8,772 bases of DNA, from contig QQUD01000486.1 in the NCBI GenBank assembly GCA_008501785.1, positions 1 through 8,772 of the forward strand, given 5' to 3'. Of the stretch, positions 1 through 5,696 are shown in pieces. Source of the DNA: Chloroflexota bacterium. Lineage in GTDB: Bacteria > Chloroflexota > Anaerolineae > Promineifilales > Promineifilaceae. Position 1 is the stretch's first letter. Every line of letters starts with the position of its first letter. The translations under genes were made by a program, and so were the position numbers. Below the pieces are notes generated by a model. That model did not search any database and was not told the DNA's origin. It worked only from the letters and a program-made list of their open reading frames with translations.

Positions 1-1042
1 TGAGCGTAACGCCTGAATCGTACCCGCCTTCGAGTTCAAACGAAATCATCCCGCCAAATCCATTTTGCATCTTGCTTTTGGCCAATTCATGCCCTGGATG
101 TGATTCCAGACCTGGATAATTTACCTTTTCAATCTTTGGATGTTGGTCAAGCCAGCGAGCAATCTGCATTGCGTTTTCAAAATGACGCTGCATACGCACT
201 TCAAACGTTTTCAATCCGATATTGCCTAACCAGGCATCAAAGGGGCTTGGCGTTCCACCTAACACCTTTGCTGTTAAAAACAATTGATTTTCACGCGGCT
301 CAAAGTAGTCTAGATGTCTTGAGATTACCGCACCGCCAATGAACAAGCCATGCCCAGAAAGATATTTGGTTGTCGAGTGAACGACTGCGTCAAAACCCAT
401 AGACAAGGGGCGCAAACTGTAAGGTGTAGAAAACGTATTGTCAACCATTGCCCAAGCATTGTGCTTATGGGCAATTTCCACTACAGCTTGCAGGTCAACT
501 ACATCAATTGTGGGATTTGTGGGGGATTCGGTGTAAGCTAAAACGGCATTTGGATTGGCTGTAAATGCGGCCTGCCAACTCTCCACTTCGATCGTGTCAA
601 CCCAAACAACATTGATACCAAATCTTGGTGCCAATTCATTGAGGAATCGAAACGCATTGCTGTACAAAGGTTTTTGGCTAATGATTGTCTCACCAGCCTG
701 AACACGCCCTAAAATTGCCGCAGTGATGGCCGCCATGCCAGAAGCAAATGCACGCCCCCTCACGACTTCATCAGGCGATTTATCTGGATTTTGCCTCAAC
801 AAATCCAATCCTTCTAAGATGGCAATTTTAGACCCTAGCTGACGTGCATTGGGATTGTCAGTTCGGGTGTATGCATAGCCATCTTGCTTCCCGCTCATAA
901 TATCTGCCCCGGTCTGCACGTCGGGAAAGGCAAATGTAGAGGTCATAAAAATGGGAGAAATGTGTGCGTGGTGTGGGTTGTTTCCTTCGTGAGCATGGTT
1001 AACAATGGTGCCAAACCCTTGTTCTGGTGAAAATTTATTCAT
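1..1042 (-). CDS. Cys/Met metabolism PLP-dependent enzyme (gamma-lyase / gamma-synthase family), 3' end cut by window edge
   Basis: The gene reads leftward from ATG at 1042 and gives 347 residues with no stop before the edge. Family members are about 390-400 residues, so roughly 50 C-terminal residues are missing. The protein belongs to the cystathionine gamma-synthase / methionine gamma-lyase group. Visible hallmarks are YTR at 58-60 (phosphate contacts from the neighbouring subunit), SGM at 101-103, the cofactor-stacking Tyr127, Asp201 in DNTF (binds the PLP ring nitrogen) and the Schiff-base Lys226 in STTKYLSGHG. Such enzymes make or cleave C-S bonds at the gamma carbon of homoserine- or cysteine-type amino acids in the cytoplasm. 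The Cys typical of methionine gamma-lyase two residues after the Tyr is Asn129 here, so plain methionine gamma-lyase is not assured. An insertion of about 15 residues lies near 79-95. AGGA at 1051-1054 is 8 nt before the ATG, and the gene starts 15 bp after the FAD gene stop, so the two are probably co-transcribed. Family is certain; exact reaction is not. Confidence 0.9.
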   Translation of the reverse strand, partial: MNKFSPEQGFGTIVNHAHEGNNPHHAHISPIFMTSTFAFPDVQTGADIMSGKQDGYAYTRTDNPNARQLGSKIAILEGLDLLRQNPDKSPDEVVRGRAFASGMAAITAAILGRVQAGETIISQKPLYSNAFRFLNELAPRFGINVVWVDTIEVESWQAAFTANPNAVLAYTESPTNPTIDVVDLQAVVEIAHKHNAWAMVDNTFSTPYSLRPLSMGFDAVVHSTTKYLSGHGLFIGGAVISRHLDYFEPRENQLFLTAKVLGGTPSPFDAWLGNIGLKTFEVRMQRHFENAMQIARWLDQHPKIEKVNYPGLESHPGHELAKSKMQNGFGGMISFELEGGYDSGVTL

Positions 1043-1057
1043 AATTAAATTCCTAAA

Positions 1058-2239
1058 CTAAACTAATTTGTGTTCGAATTCAAATACCGGTTTATTATCC
1101 AAAATACGCTGGGGGGAAAATATTGAGAGGTCCAGCGATAATGTATGACCCAGGATGAGTTCGGCAAGGTAACGGCCGACAGCATGGCACTGCTGAAAAC
1201 CATGTCCCGAAAATCCATTTGCCAACATAAACCCCTTCAACTGCGGCCATTCACCCAAAATCGCGTTGCCATCAAATGTGTTTACGGCATACAGCCCCCC
1301 CCAGCCGTTCGTGATCTTGAGTTGATCAAATGCCGGGATGTACTCAAACAACTCAGGCCACAAATGTTCAATAAATATGTCTTTATGCCAACTAAACTCA
1401 AAACCAATCGGGTCATCTGGCAGAATTTTTCCAGCCATAAACATATTAGCATGTTCCTGAATCAAATAAAGGCCAGAAGGAAAGACTGTTAAGGGGTAAG
1501 TTACATTAGTCTCAACCATCGTTTGAAAGATAAAGACTTGGCGCTTGATTGGATCGACAGGTAATTCTATCCCCACGGTTCTAGCAAGCTTCTGTGCCCA
1601 GGCTCCTGCGCTATTGACCACGAATTTAGCTAACAAATGTTCTCCAGAAGTCAGGCGAACACCACGAACTTGCCCCTGTTCAGTCAGAACACTAAGCACT
1701 TCGGCAGCAATACATTTTGCCCCCAGTTCAATCGCCTTCTTTCGGTAGGCCATCAAGACCGCGTGCGCATCCATCGTGCCGTCTCGGGAACCAAAGGTGC
1801 CACCTGCCAGTTGGTCTACTCTAATCAATGGAAATCGTTCTTTTATATCCGCTGGGTCTAACCATTCCACAGGGCAATCTAGGTTTTGTTGTGTTTCCAA
1901 ACCTTTTAAAGTGGCTTCTTTTCCGGCTTCATCTGTTAAAAACAAGTTGCCTTGCTGTCGAAAGGCAACATCTGGTTTGTCATCGCCAACGGCCATTTCA
2001 TCGGCAAATGTCTCTAATACTTCAAGACCGTATTGGGAAATTTGAATATTTTCTTTGACATTAAACTGTAAACGAATATTGGCATCTGATAAGACGGTTG
2101 AACAGAATTCGTAGGTAGGGTCTTTTTCGATGATTGCTACTTTTATATTTGGATCTTTCTTTAATAAATAATAGGCTGTGGCACAACCCATCACTCCGCC
2201 CCCAACCATGATCACATCATAAGCGGAATTTTCTACCAT
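1058..2239 (-). CDS. FAD-dependent oxidoreductase, DAO superfamily (FOXRED1 / sarcosine oxidase-like)
   Basis: This 393-residue flavoprotein has a Rossmann FAD site at the N-terminus: DVIMVGGGVMG at 8-18, with Glu38 in 'IIEKD' as the expected ribose-binding acid. The block 'STVLSDANIRLQF' at 47-59, the central NSAGAWA at 209-215 and the C-terminal NGFSGHGFQQ at 341-350 are typical of the D-amino-acid oxidase fold, and recall the FOXRED1-like branch. The family oxidises amines or amino acids (sarcosine, glycine, D-amino acids, N-substituted amino acids) to imines, passing electrons to oxygen or a carrier. The substrate here is unknown. The frame is open to a GTG at 2269, but a strong GGAGG at 2248-2252 lies within that extension, followed by three ATGs. 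The third (2239) has 8-nt spacing and the second (2242) 5 nt, so I use 2239. No signal peptide is seen. It is the first gene of a leftward operon with the PLP enzyme and is divergent from the MocR regulator, its likely controller. Confidence 0.88.
   Translation of the reverse strand: MVENSAYDVIMVGGGVMGCATAYYLLKKDPNIKVAIIEKDPTYEFCSTVLSDANIRLQFNVKENIQISQYGLEVLETFADEMAVGDDKPDVAFRQQGNLFLTDEAGKEATLKGLETQQNLDCPVEWLDPADIKERFPLIRVDQLAGGTFGSRDGTMDAHAVLMAYRKKAIELGAKCIAAEVLSVLTEQGQVRGVRLTSGEHLLAKFVVNSAGAWAQKLARTVGIELPVDPIKRQVFIFQTMVETNVTYPLTVFPSGLYLIQEHANMFMAGKILPDDPIGFEFSWHKDIFIEHLWPELFEYIPAFDQLKITNGWGGLYAVNTFDGNAILGEWPQLKGFMLANGFSGHGFQQCHAVGRYLAELILGHTLSLDLSIFSPQRILDNKPVFEFEHKLV
1173..1178. repeat. 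Partial copy of iterated palindrome (CGGCCG core)
   Basis: Context AACGGCCGAC: left half intact, right half lost. It encodes the Val-Gly-Arg of 'HAVGRY' in the FAD oxidoreductase. Confidence 0.5.
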
Positions 2240-2247
2240 CATCATTT

Positions 2248-2252
2248 CCTCC
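2248..2252 (-). promoter_or_regulatory. Shine-Dalgarno GGAGG that sets the start of the FAD oxidoreductase gene
   Basis: On the minus strand GAGGAGGA precedes three consecutive ATG codons (2245, 2242, 2239). The GGAGG core is 8 nt from the ATG at 2239 and 5 nt from the one at 2242, but only 2 nt from that at 2245. A start at the upstream GTG (2269) would place this ribosome site inside the protein as 'EEE', which is unlikely. Confidence 0.75.
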
Positions 2253-2371
2253 TCTAATATTTCGGTCACATTGAAAGCGTGAATTAGACAGCGCAGAAAT
2301 CAGCATCAAAGCTGAATGTTCGTTTTGTGTTTGAATCTTTGGACTGAATGTAGCTAATTCTCCACTTTCAT

Positions 2372-2400
2372 ATTATCTAGGAGCTGATGCAATCTGTACA
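2372..2400 (-). promoter_or_regulatory. Candidate promoter for the leftward FAD oxidoreductase / PLP enzyme operon
   Basis: Reading the minus strand, a -35-like TGTACA (2395-2400, 4 of 6 to consensus) is followed after 17 nt by GATAAT (2372-2377, 5 of 6). Transcription would begin near 2365, leaving a leader of about 125 nt before the ATG at 2239. The -35 lies inside the perfect palindrome at 2392-2403, which would let a regulator control it directly. Predicted by eye only. Confidence 0.4.
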
Positions 2401-2403
2401 GAT
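2392..2403. promoter_or_regulatory. 12-bp perfect palindrome ATCTGTACAGAT, candidate operator
   Basis: The sequence equals its own reverse complement. Its CTGTAC core recurs in the right arm of the inverted repeat at 2447-2460, which suggests one protein reads both sites. It covers the -35 of the putative leftward promoter. The divergent MocR-type regulator is the natural candidate to bind it; that link is inferred. Confidence 0.45.
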
Positions 2404-2417
2404 ACAAATTATGCAAA

Positions 2418-2445
2418 TTGTAACCAGAACAGTTTAAGTTATACT
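2418..2445 (+). promoter_or_regulatory. Candidate sigma70-type promoter of the MocR regulator gene
   Basis: TTGTAA (2418-2423, 4 of 6) and TATACT (2440-2445, 5 of 6) are separated by 16 nt, giving a start near 2452 and a leader of about 50 nt before ATG 2505. The -10 lies in the spacer of the inverted repeat at 2421-2460 and the left arm overlaps the -35. Binding there would repress or tune the regulator's own gene, as is common for MocR proteins. Confidence 0.5.
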
Positions 2446-2460
2446 GAACTGTACTGGTTA
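2421..2460. promoter_or_regulatory. Imperfect inverted repeat (14-bp arms, 12-bp spacer), likely MocR operator
   Basis: The left arm TAACCAGAACAGTT (2421-2434) and right arm AACTGTACTGGTTA (2447-2460) are reverse complements with one mismatch. A related direct copy of the right arm, AACTGTATTGTTTT, lies at 2471-2484, 24 bp further on (11 of 14 identical). ACTG also recurs at 2443, 2448 and 2453 with a 5-bp period. A mix of inverted and direct half-sites upstream of the regulator gene is known for MocR-family proteins such as GabR and PdxR. The site overlaps the rightward promoter. Confidence 0.55.
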
Positions 2461-2470
2461 GGTTTATTGT

Positions 2471-2484
2471 AACTGTATTGTTTT
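2471..2484 (+). repeat. Direct-repeat half-site AACTGTATTGTTTT
   Basis: It matches 11 of 14 bases of the right arm at 2447-2460 in the same orientation. It may be a third half-site for the regulator, lying just downstream of the predicted transcription start. TTG at 2478, an open-frame upstream start candidate for the regulator gene, falls within it. Confidence 0.35.
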
Positions 2485-2504
2485 TTCTATTTCAAGACAC
2501 AACC

Positions 2505-3938
2505 ATGTACAAATCGGATGCTGAAAATGATTTTCTATACGAAAAGATAGCTAACAATATTACAGAACTAATCCTAGAGGGAACTTATCGGCCTGGTGAG
2601 CGTATTCCATCGGTGAGGCAGATGAGTAAACAGCAAGGCGTTAGTATCAGTACTGTGTTGCAAGCTTACCTTGTTCTTGAAAATAAGGGGTTGATCGAAG
2701 CCCGTCCGCAATCTGGATATTATGTGCGGGTGGCTGTTTTTGACCAACTGCCCGAGCCGGAAACGTCTTCGCCGAGTTTGGACCCTACCCTTGTGAGCTT
2801 GCAAGAATTGATGATGATGGTGTTGAAGGATACTTTGAACCCAGATTTGATTCAACTCGGGGCAGCCCTGCCAAACCTCGATCTGCTTCCAATCAGTCGT
2901 TTGAATCGCATTATCTCACGTTTGGCACGTCAATCTAGTGGGGAAGCTCATCAATACGAGATGCCACCTGGGGTGGAAGAGCTGCGCGTACAAATTGCGA
3001 AGCGGGCGGTTCGTCATGGCTGTCAATTTTCTCCGCAAGAAATTGTGATTACTTCTGGGGCAATTGAAGCGATTGATTTGTGTTTACGTGCGGTTTGTAA
3101 ACCGGGTGATATTGTGGCGATTGAATCTCCGATGTACTATGGCAGTTTGCAAACGTTGGAGGCAAATAATTTACGGGCGCTGGAAATGCCAACGCATCAA
3201 CGTGAGGGAATCAACATCGAAGCTCTAAAATTTGCGATTGAGCAGAATCCCGTAAGAGCTGTTTTGTTAGTCACGAATTTCAACAACCCACTTTCAAGCT
3301 GCATACCAGATGATAAGAAAAAAGAATTGGTGGCGTTGCTGACCACTTATGAAATTCCTTTGATTGAAAATGATGTGTTAGGTGAAATTTATTTTGGGAG
3401 TAAACGGCCGTTAACCGCCAAATCATTCGACAAAAAAGGATTCGTGATGCTCTGTTCATCCTTTTCCAAAGATATTAGCCCTTCTTTACGGGTTGGATGG
3501 GTGGCACCAGGACGATTTAAAGCAGATGTAGAATGGCTTAAATTTGCTAAAAACGCGGCAACGGGCACGTTGTCACAAATGGCGGTCGCTGAGTTTTTAA
3601 TTAGTGGGGGGTATGATCATCATTTGCGTCAGATGCGCCGAGAATATGCCAGAAATGTGAGTTTGTTGGCACAGGCTGTTACGAATTATTTCCCGCAAGA
3701 AACCCGAGTGACACGACCTGCTGGTGGATTTGTTTTGTGGGTACAGCTACCTAAAAAAATTGACTCTCTTGAGCTTTACAAGCTTGCGCTGCAAAACAAT
3801 ATAACGATCTCCCCTGGTTATTTGTTTTCACCCTCTGACCAATTCTCGAATTTTATTCGTCTCAATGCGGCGATCTGGTCTTTTCCAATTGAGCGAGCGG
3901 TTGAAAGGTTGGGGGAAATTGTGGGGTCAATGTTATAG
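2505..3938 (+). CDS. MocR/PdxR-family transcriptional regulator (GntR winged helix fused to class I aminotransferase-like domain)
   Basis: The protein has 477 residues from ATG 2505. An upstream TTG at 2478 stays in frame but would add only a phenylalanine-rich stretch, so ATG is preferred; neither has a clear ribosome site. Residues 10-75 form a GntR winged helix (IPSVRQMSKQQGVSISTV is the recognition region; SGYYV ends the wing). After a linker at about 78-115, residues 116-477 are a fold-type I aminotransferase domain with Asn260 in NFNNP, Asp290 for the PLP ring, Lys322 in CSSFSKDISP as the Schiff-base lysine, and Arg329. MocR proteins use this domain to sense PLP or a PLP-amino-compound adduct and act as dimeric DNA-binding regulators. 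The Tyr that usually follows two residues after the PLP Asp is Leu292 here. The gene is divergent from the FAD/PLP enzyme operon, its probable target, and overlaps rluD tail-to-tail. Confidence 0.93.
   Translation: MYKSDAENDFLYEKIANNITELILEGTYRPGERIPSVRQMSKQQGVSISTVLQAYLVLENKGLIEARPQSGYYVRVAVFDQLPEPETSSPSLDPTLVSLQELMMMVLKDTLNPDLIQLGAALPNLDLLPISRLNRIISRLARQSSGEAHQYEMPPGVEELRVQIAKRAVRHGCQFSPQEIVITSGAIEAIDLCLRAVCKPGDIVAIESPMYYGSLQTLEANNLRALEMPTHQREGINIEALKFAIEQNPVRAVLLVTNFNNPLSSCIPDDKKKELVALLTTYEIPLIENDVLGEIYFGSKRPLTAKSFDKKGFVMLCSSFSKDISPSLRVGWVAPGRFKADVEWLKFAKNAATGTLSQMAVAEFLISGGYDHHLRQMRREYARNVSLLAQAVTNYFPQETRVTRPAGGFVLWVQLPKKIDSLELYKLALQNNITISPGYLFSPSDQFSNFIRLNAAIWSFPIERAVERLGEIVGSML
3403..3412. 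repeat. Iterated palindrome AACGGCCGTT
   Basis: Full 10-bp copy in the MocR gene, read as Lys-Arg-Pro-Leu at residues 300-303. Confidence 0.85.
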
Positions 3939-4862
3939 GCTTGCTAGTTCATCAAGCACTTTTGCAAGATCAGATGGGAGTTCTGATTCGAAGGTGAGGG
4001 TTTGGTGATCTAACGGCCGTTTAAAAACCAACCCAGCTGCATGTAAAAAATGCCGTTTGATGTGAATTTGTTGTTTGCGACGGCCGTATACCTTATCCCC
4101 CACCAGCGGATGCCCTACAAACGCCATGTGTACCCGAATTTGGTGTGTGCGCCCGGTCTGCGGCATACATTCAACCAGCGTATAGTCGTCGTAAGCGGTG
4201 ATTGTGTTGAACATTGTTTGCGCAGGGCGTGCCTGGGCTGTGCCATGCCGAGAGGTAATCACCGCCATTTTTTTACGCTGACGGGTATCGCGGCCAATGG
4301 GCGCATCGATTAACGCAGTCGGTGGCTGCAATTGGCCTTCGACCAGCGCCACATATCGCTTTTTGATGGTGCGATCTTTGAATTGGTCTTGCAAATATTG
4401 CAAAGCACGATCTGTTTTAGCCACCAAAATCAGCCCCGACGTATCTTTATCGAGCCGATGCACAATGCCGGGGCGTTTTTCGCCTCCCACATTGAGCACA
4501 TCGGGGCAATATGCCAAAACGGCATTCACCAATGTGCCTGATTCATGCCCTGCACCAGGATGCACCACCATGCCAGCCGGTTTGTTGATCAACAGTAATT
4601 CATCGTCTTCATAACGAATATCGAGGGGAATGTCTTCTGGAATCAACTCCGTTTCTACAACTTCGGGCAAGATAACAACCGCTTCTTCGCCCCCTTCCAG
4701 GCGCAAGTTGGCTTTCACGGGTGTGCCCTTGATGGTGATATGGCCCTCTTTGATCAATCGCTGCACTTGGGTGCGCGAAATGTCTGGCAGTGTTTTCACC
4801 AGTGCTCGATCGAGTCGTTCTCCCGGTTGGTCTAGGATGATTTTAAGGGGTTGAGAACTCAT
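3933..4862 (-). CDS. rluD: 23S rRNA pseudouridine synthase, RluD/RluA family
   Basis: The predicted protein has 309 residues, the usual length. It carries an N-terminal S4 RNA-binding domain (about 14-66, 'ERLDRALVKTLPDISRTQVQ') and an RluA-type catalytic domain. The signature HRLDKDTSG lies at 135-143 with catalytic Asp138, preceded by LINKPAGMVVHP (91-102) and followed by QTGRTHQIRVH (235-245). Members isomerise uridines in helix 69 of 23S rRNA (RluD) or other sites; the exact positions are not determined here. The frame is open to 5015, but the start at 4862 is chosen because AGGA (4870-4873) sits 7 nt upstream and the S4 domain begins directly. The first 20 bases overlap the end of lspA, so translation is probably coupled. 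The stop (TAA, 3933-3935) reads as a Leu codon of the convergent MocR gene. Confidence 0.93.
   Translation of the reverse strand: MSSQPLKIILDQPGERLDRALVKTLPDISRTQVQRLIKEGHITIKGTPVKANLRLEGGEEAVVILPEVVETELIPEDIPLDIRYEDDELLLINKPAGMVVHPGAGHESGTLVNAVLAYCPDVLNVGGEKRPGIVHRLDKDTSGLILVAKTDRALQYLQDQFKDRTIKKRYVALVEGQLQPPTALIDAPIGRDTRQRKKMAVITSRHGTAQARPAQTMFNTITAYDDYTLVECMPQTGRTHQIRVHMAFVGHPLVGDKVYGRRKQQIHIKRHFLHAAGLVFKRPLDHQTLTFESELPSDLAKVLDELASL
4012..4021. repeat. Iterated palindrome AACGGCCGTT
   Basis: Full copy in rluD, also read as Lys-Arg-Pro-Leu (residues 281-284), so the same peptide arises independently in two unrelated proteins. Confidence 0.85.
4081..4086. repeat. Partial copy of iterated palindrome (CGGCCG core)
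   Basis: Context GACGGCCGTAT in rluD, read as Tyr-Gly-Arg at 259-261, part of the family-conserved 'GDKVYGRR'. This copy may be coincidental. Confidence 0.4.
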
Positions 4863-5523
4863 CGGATGTTCCTGATAGCTCAGTCGCATTTGCGGCGGCT
4901 TCGCGCTTTTTTTGTGCGTATTCTTCGCGGGTTTCTTGCAAGACGAGCCAGCCCAGCACGATGGCCCCGCTGACAATGGCCATATCGGCGACGTTGAAAA
5001 CGGGCCAGGGGCCAAAGTCTAAAAAGTCGGTGACGTGCCCGATGCGTAGGCGATCTACAAAGTTACCTAACGCACCCCCAAGCTGCAATCCCAGGGCTAA
5101 CCGCAAAGCAAACTGTCCTTTGGGTAAGGTGAAGTTGTAATAAATGATGGCGAGGGCAACGACTACAGCCACGATCAGAAAGAAGGAACTGCCAGATGGA
5201 AATAAGCCAAAGGCCATGCCTGTGTTGGGAACGTGGGTAATGCGGAATAATTCCTGAATGGATGGAATGGGTGCCCACATGTCGTACAGGGGCAGTCTGG
5301 ATTCGACAAACATTTTGGTGAGTTGATCTAGCAAGATTACCAGTCCAGCAATCCAAAACAGCATGATGTGCTGGCCGATGGGGGCTGATTCTGCTTCGGG
5401 TTCATCTGGCATAGCAACGATGGGGGGGGAAACGGCCGTTTCCACCTCTTCCACTTCGTTTGGTAACTCTACCAATGGTTCAACGGCCGTTTCTATCTGT
5501 TCAGTTGGTTCAAATTCGCTCAT
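4843..5523 (-). CDS. lspA: Lipoprotein signal peptidase II (LspA) with long acidic N-terminal extension
   Basis: LspA is the membrane aspartyl protease that removes signal peptides from diacylglyceryl-modified prolipoproteins. The core (about 52-200) has four hydrophobic segments and all family motifs: LDQLTK (65-70), NTGMAF (100-105), GNFVDR (153-158), VTDFLDF (164-170) and FNVAD (176-180). The catalytic dyad should be Asp166 and Asp180. At 226 residues it is well above the usual 150-170. The surplus is an acidic N-terminal tail (1-50, rich in Glu, Pro and Val) and a charged C-terminal tail (200-226). The N-terminal tail contains ETAV twice (11-14 and 28-31), each encoded by a copy of the palindrome AACGGCCGTT. 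The start is supported by AAAGG (5530-5534) 6 nt upstream. It is followed by rluD with a 20-nt overlap, a gene pair seen in many bacteria. Confidence 0.95.
   Translation of the reverse strand: MSEFEPTEQIETAVEPLVELPNEVEEVETAVSPPIVAMPDEPEAESAPIGQHIMLFWIAGLVILLDQLTKMFVESRLPLYDMWAPIPSIQELFRITHVPNTGMAFGLFPSGSSFFLIVAVVVALAIIYYNFTLPKGQFALRLALGLQLGGALGNFVDRLRIGHVTDFLDFGPWPVFNVADMAIVSGAIVLGWLVLQETREEYAQKKREAAANATELSGTSDEFSTP
5428..5443. repeat. Iterated palindrome, 16-bp perfect form GGAAACGGCCGTTTCC
   Basis: Extended perfect palindrome inside the N-terminal extension of lspA, read as Glu-Thr-Ala-Val (residues 28-31). The same 16-mer recurs at 5638-5653. Confidence 0.9.
5482..5491. repeat. Iterated palindrome AACGGCCGTT
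   Basis: Full copy in lspA, 51 bp from the one at 5431-5440 and in the same frame (Glu-Thr-Ala-Val, residues 11-14). Confidence 0.85.
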
Positions 5524-5552
5524 GGTATACCTTTCAATACTTTGTTATGGAC

Positions 5553-5561
5553 ATTGTACCA
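5553..5561 (-). promoter_or_regulatory. Candidate extended -10 promoter for lspA-rluD
   Basis: On the minus strand TGGTACAAT gives an extended -10 (TG, one base, then TACAAT at 5553-5558, 5 of 6 to consensus). It lies about 30 bp before the lspA start, so transcription would begin near 5546. No good -35 is seen. The 10-bp palindrome TGAACGTTCA (5565-5574) occupies the spacer position and could be an operator or chance. Confidence 0.45.
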
Positions 5562-5637
5562 ATCTGAACGTTCACTGGCGAATCAAAAAAGGGCCTGGGG
5601 GTGAGACCTCATCAGATATTTAGAAGAAAAGGTTGAT

Positions 5638-5653
5638 GGAAACGGCCGTTTCC
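5638..5653. repeat. Iterated palindrome, 16-bp perfect form GGAAACGGCCGTTTCC
   Basis: Intergenic copy. With the copy at 5657-5668 it forms the hairpin at 5639-5669. Confidence 0.9.
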
Positions 5654-5669
5654 CCCAAACGGCCGTTTC
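5639..5669 (-). terminator. 13-bp perfect hairpin built from two palindrome copies, possible terminator
   Basis: Arms 5639-5651 and 5657-5669 (GAAACGGCCGTTT and its partner) pair perfectly around a five-base loop (G on the minus strand). The structure begins 27 nt after the stop of the anchored beta-sandwich protein. Read leftward, a pyrimidine stretch CCTTTTCTTCT follows about 5 nt beyond, which is not a clean U-tract. It may act as a terminator, as a 3' mRNA stabiliser, or simply as two copies of the genome-wide palindrome. Each arm is also self-complementary, so cruciform alternatives exist. Confidence 0.45.
5657..5668. repeat. Iterated palindrome, 12-bp form AAACGGCCGTTT
   Basis: Intergenic copy adjoining the one at 5638-5653, with the same flanking A and T bases. 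Confidence 0.9.
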
Positions 5670-5696
5670 TATCTCCCTATTAACCCACCCAGGCTA

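Noticed and set aside
100..541. Plus-strand open frames opposite the PLP enzyme gene
   Set aside because: They lie entirely antisense to a clear family protein with intact catalytic motifs and show no recognisable domain or ribosome site.
1145..2058. Several plus-strand open frames opposite the FAD oxidoreductase
   Set aside because: Antisense shadows with overlapping frames and low-complexity composition; the minus strand carries all the FAD-binding motifs.
2240..2269. GTG start giving a 403-residue FAD oxidoreductase
   Set aside because: The GGAGG ribosome site lies inside this extension, directly ahead of the ATG cluster.
2478..2504. TTG start of the MocR gene
   Set aside because: It adds a Phe-rich stretch not typical before a GntR domain, has no ribosome site and lies in the operator region. 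ATG 2505 is preferred, though it also lacks a strong ribosome site.
3403..4021. Shared Lys-Arg-Pro-Leu in the MocR protein and RluD as homology or a docking motif
   Set aside because: Both arise from the same frame of the DNA palindrome, so the likeness is explained by the repeat.
4050..4854. Plus-strand frames opposite rluD
   Set aside because: No domain, no ribosome site, and fully covered by the conserved pseudouridine synthase.
4863..5015. Upstream extension of the rluD frame (51 residues)
   Set aside because: It would overlap lspA by over 150 bp and has no S4-related sequence; the ATG at 4862 has a good ribosome site.
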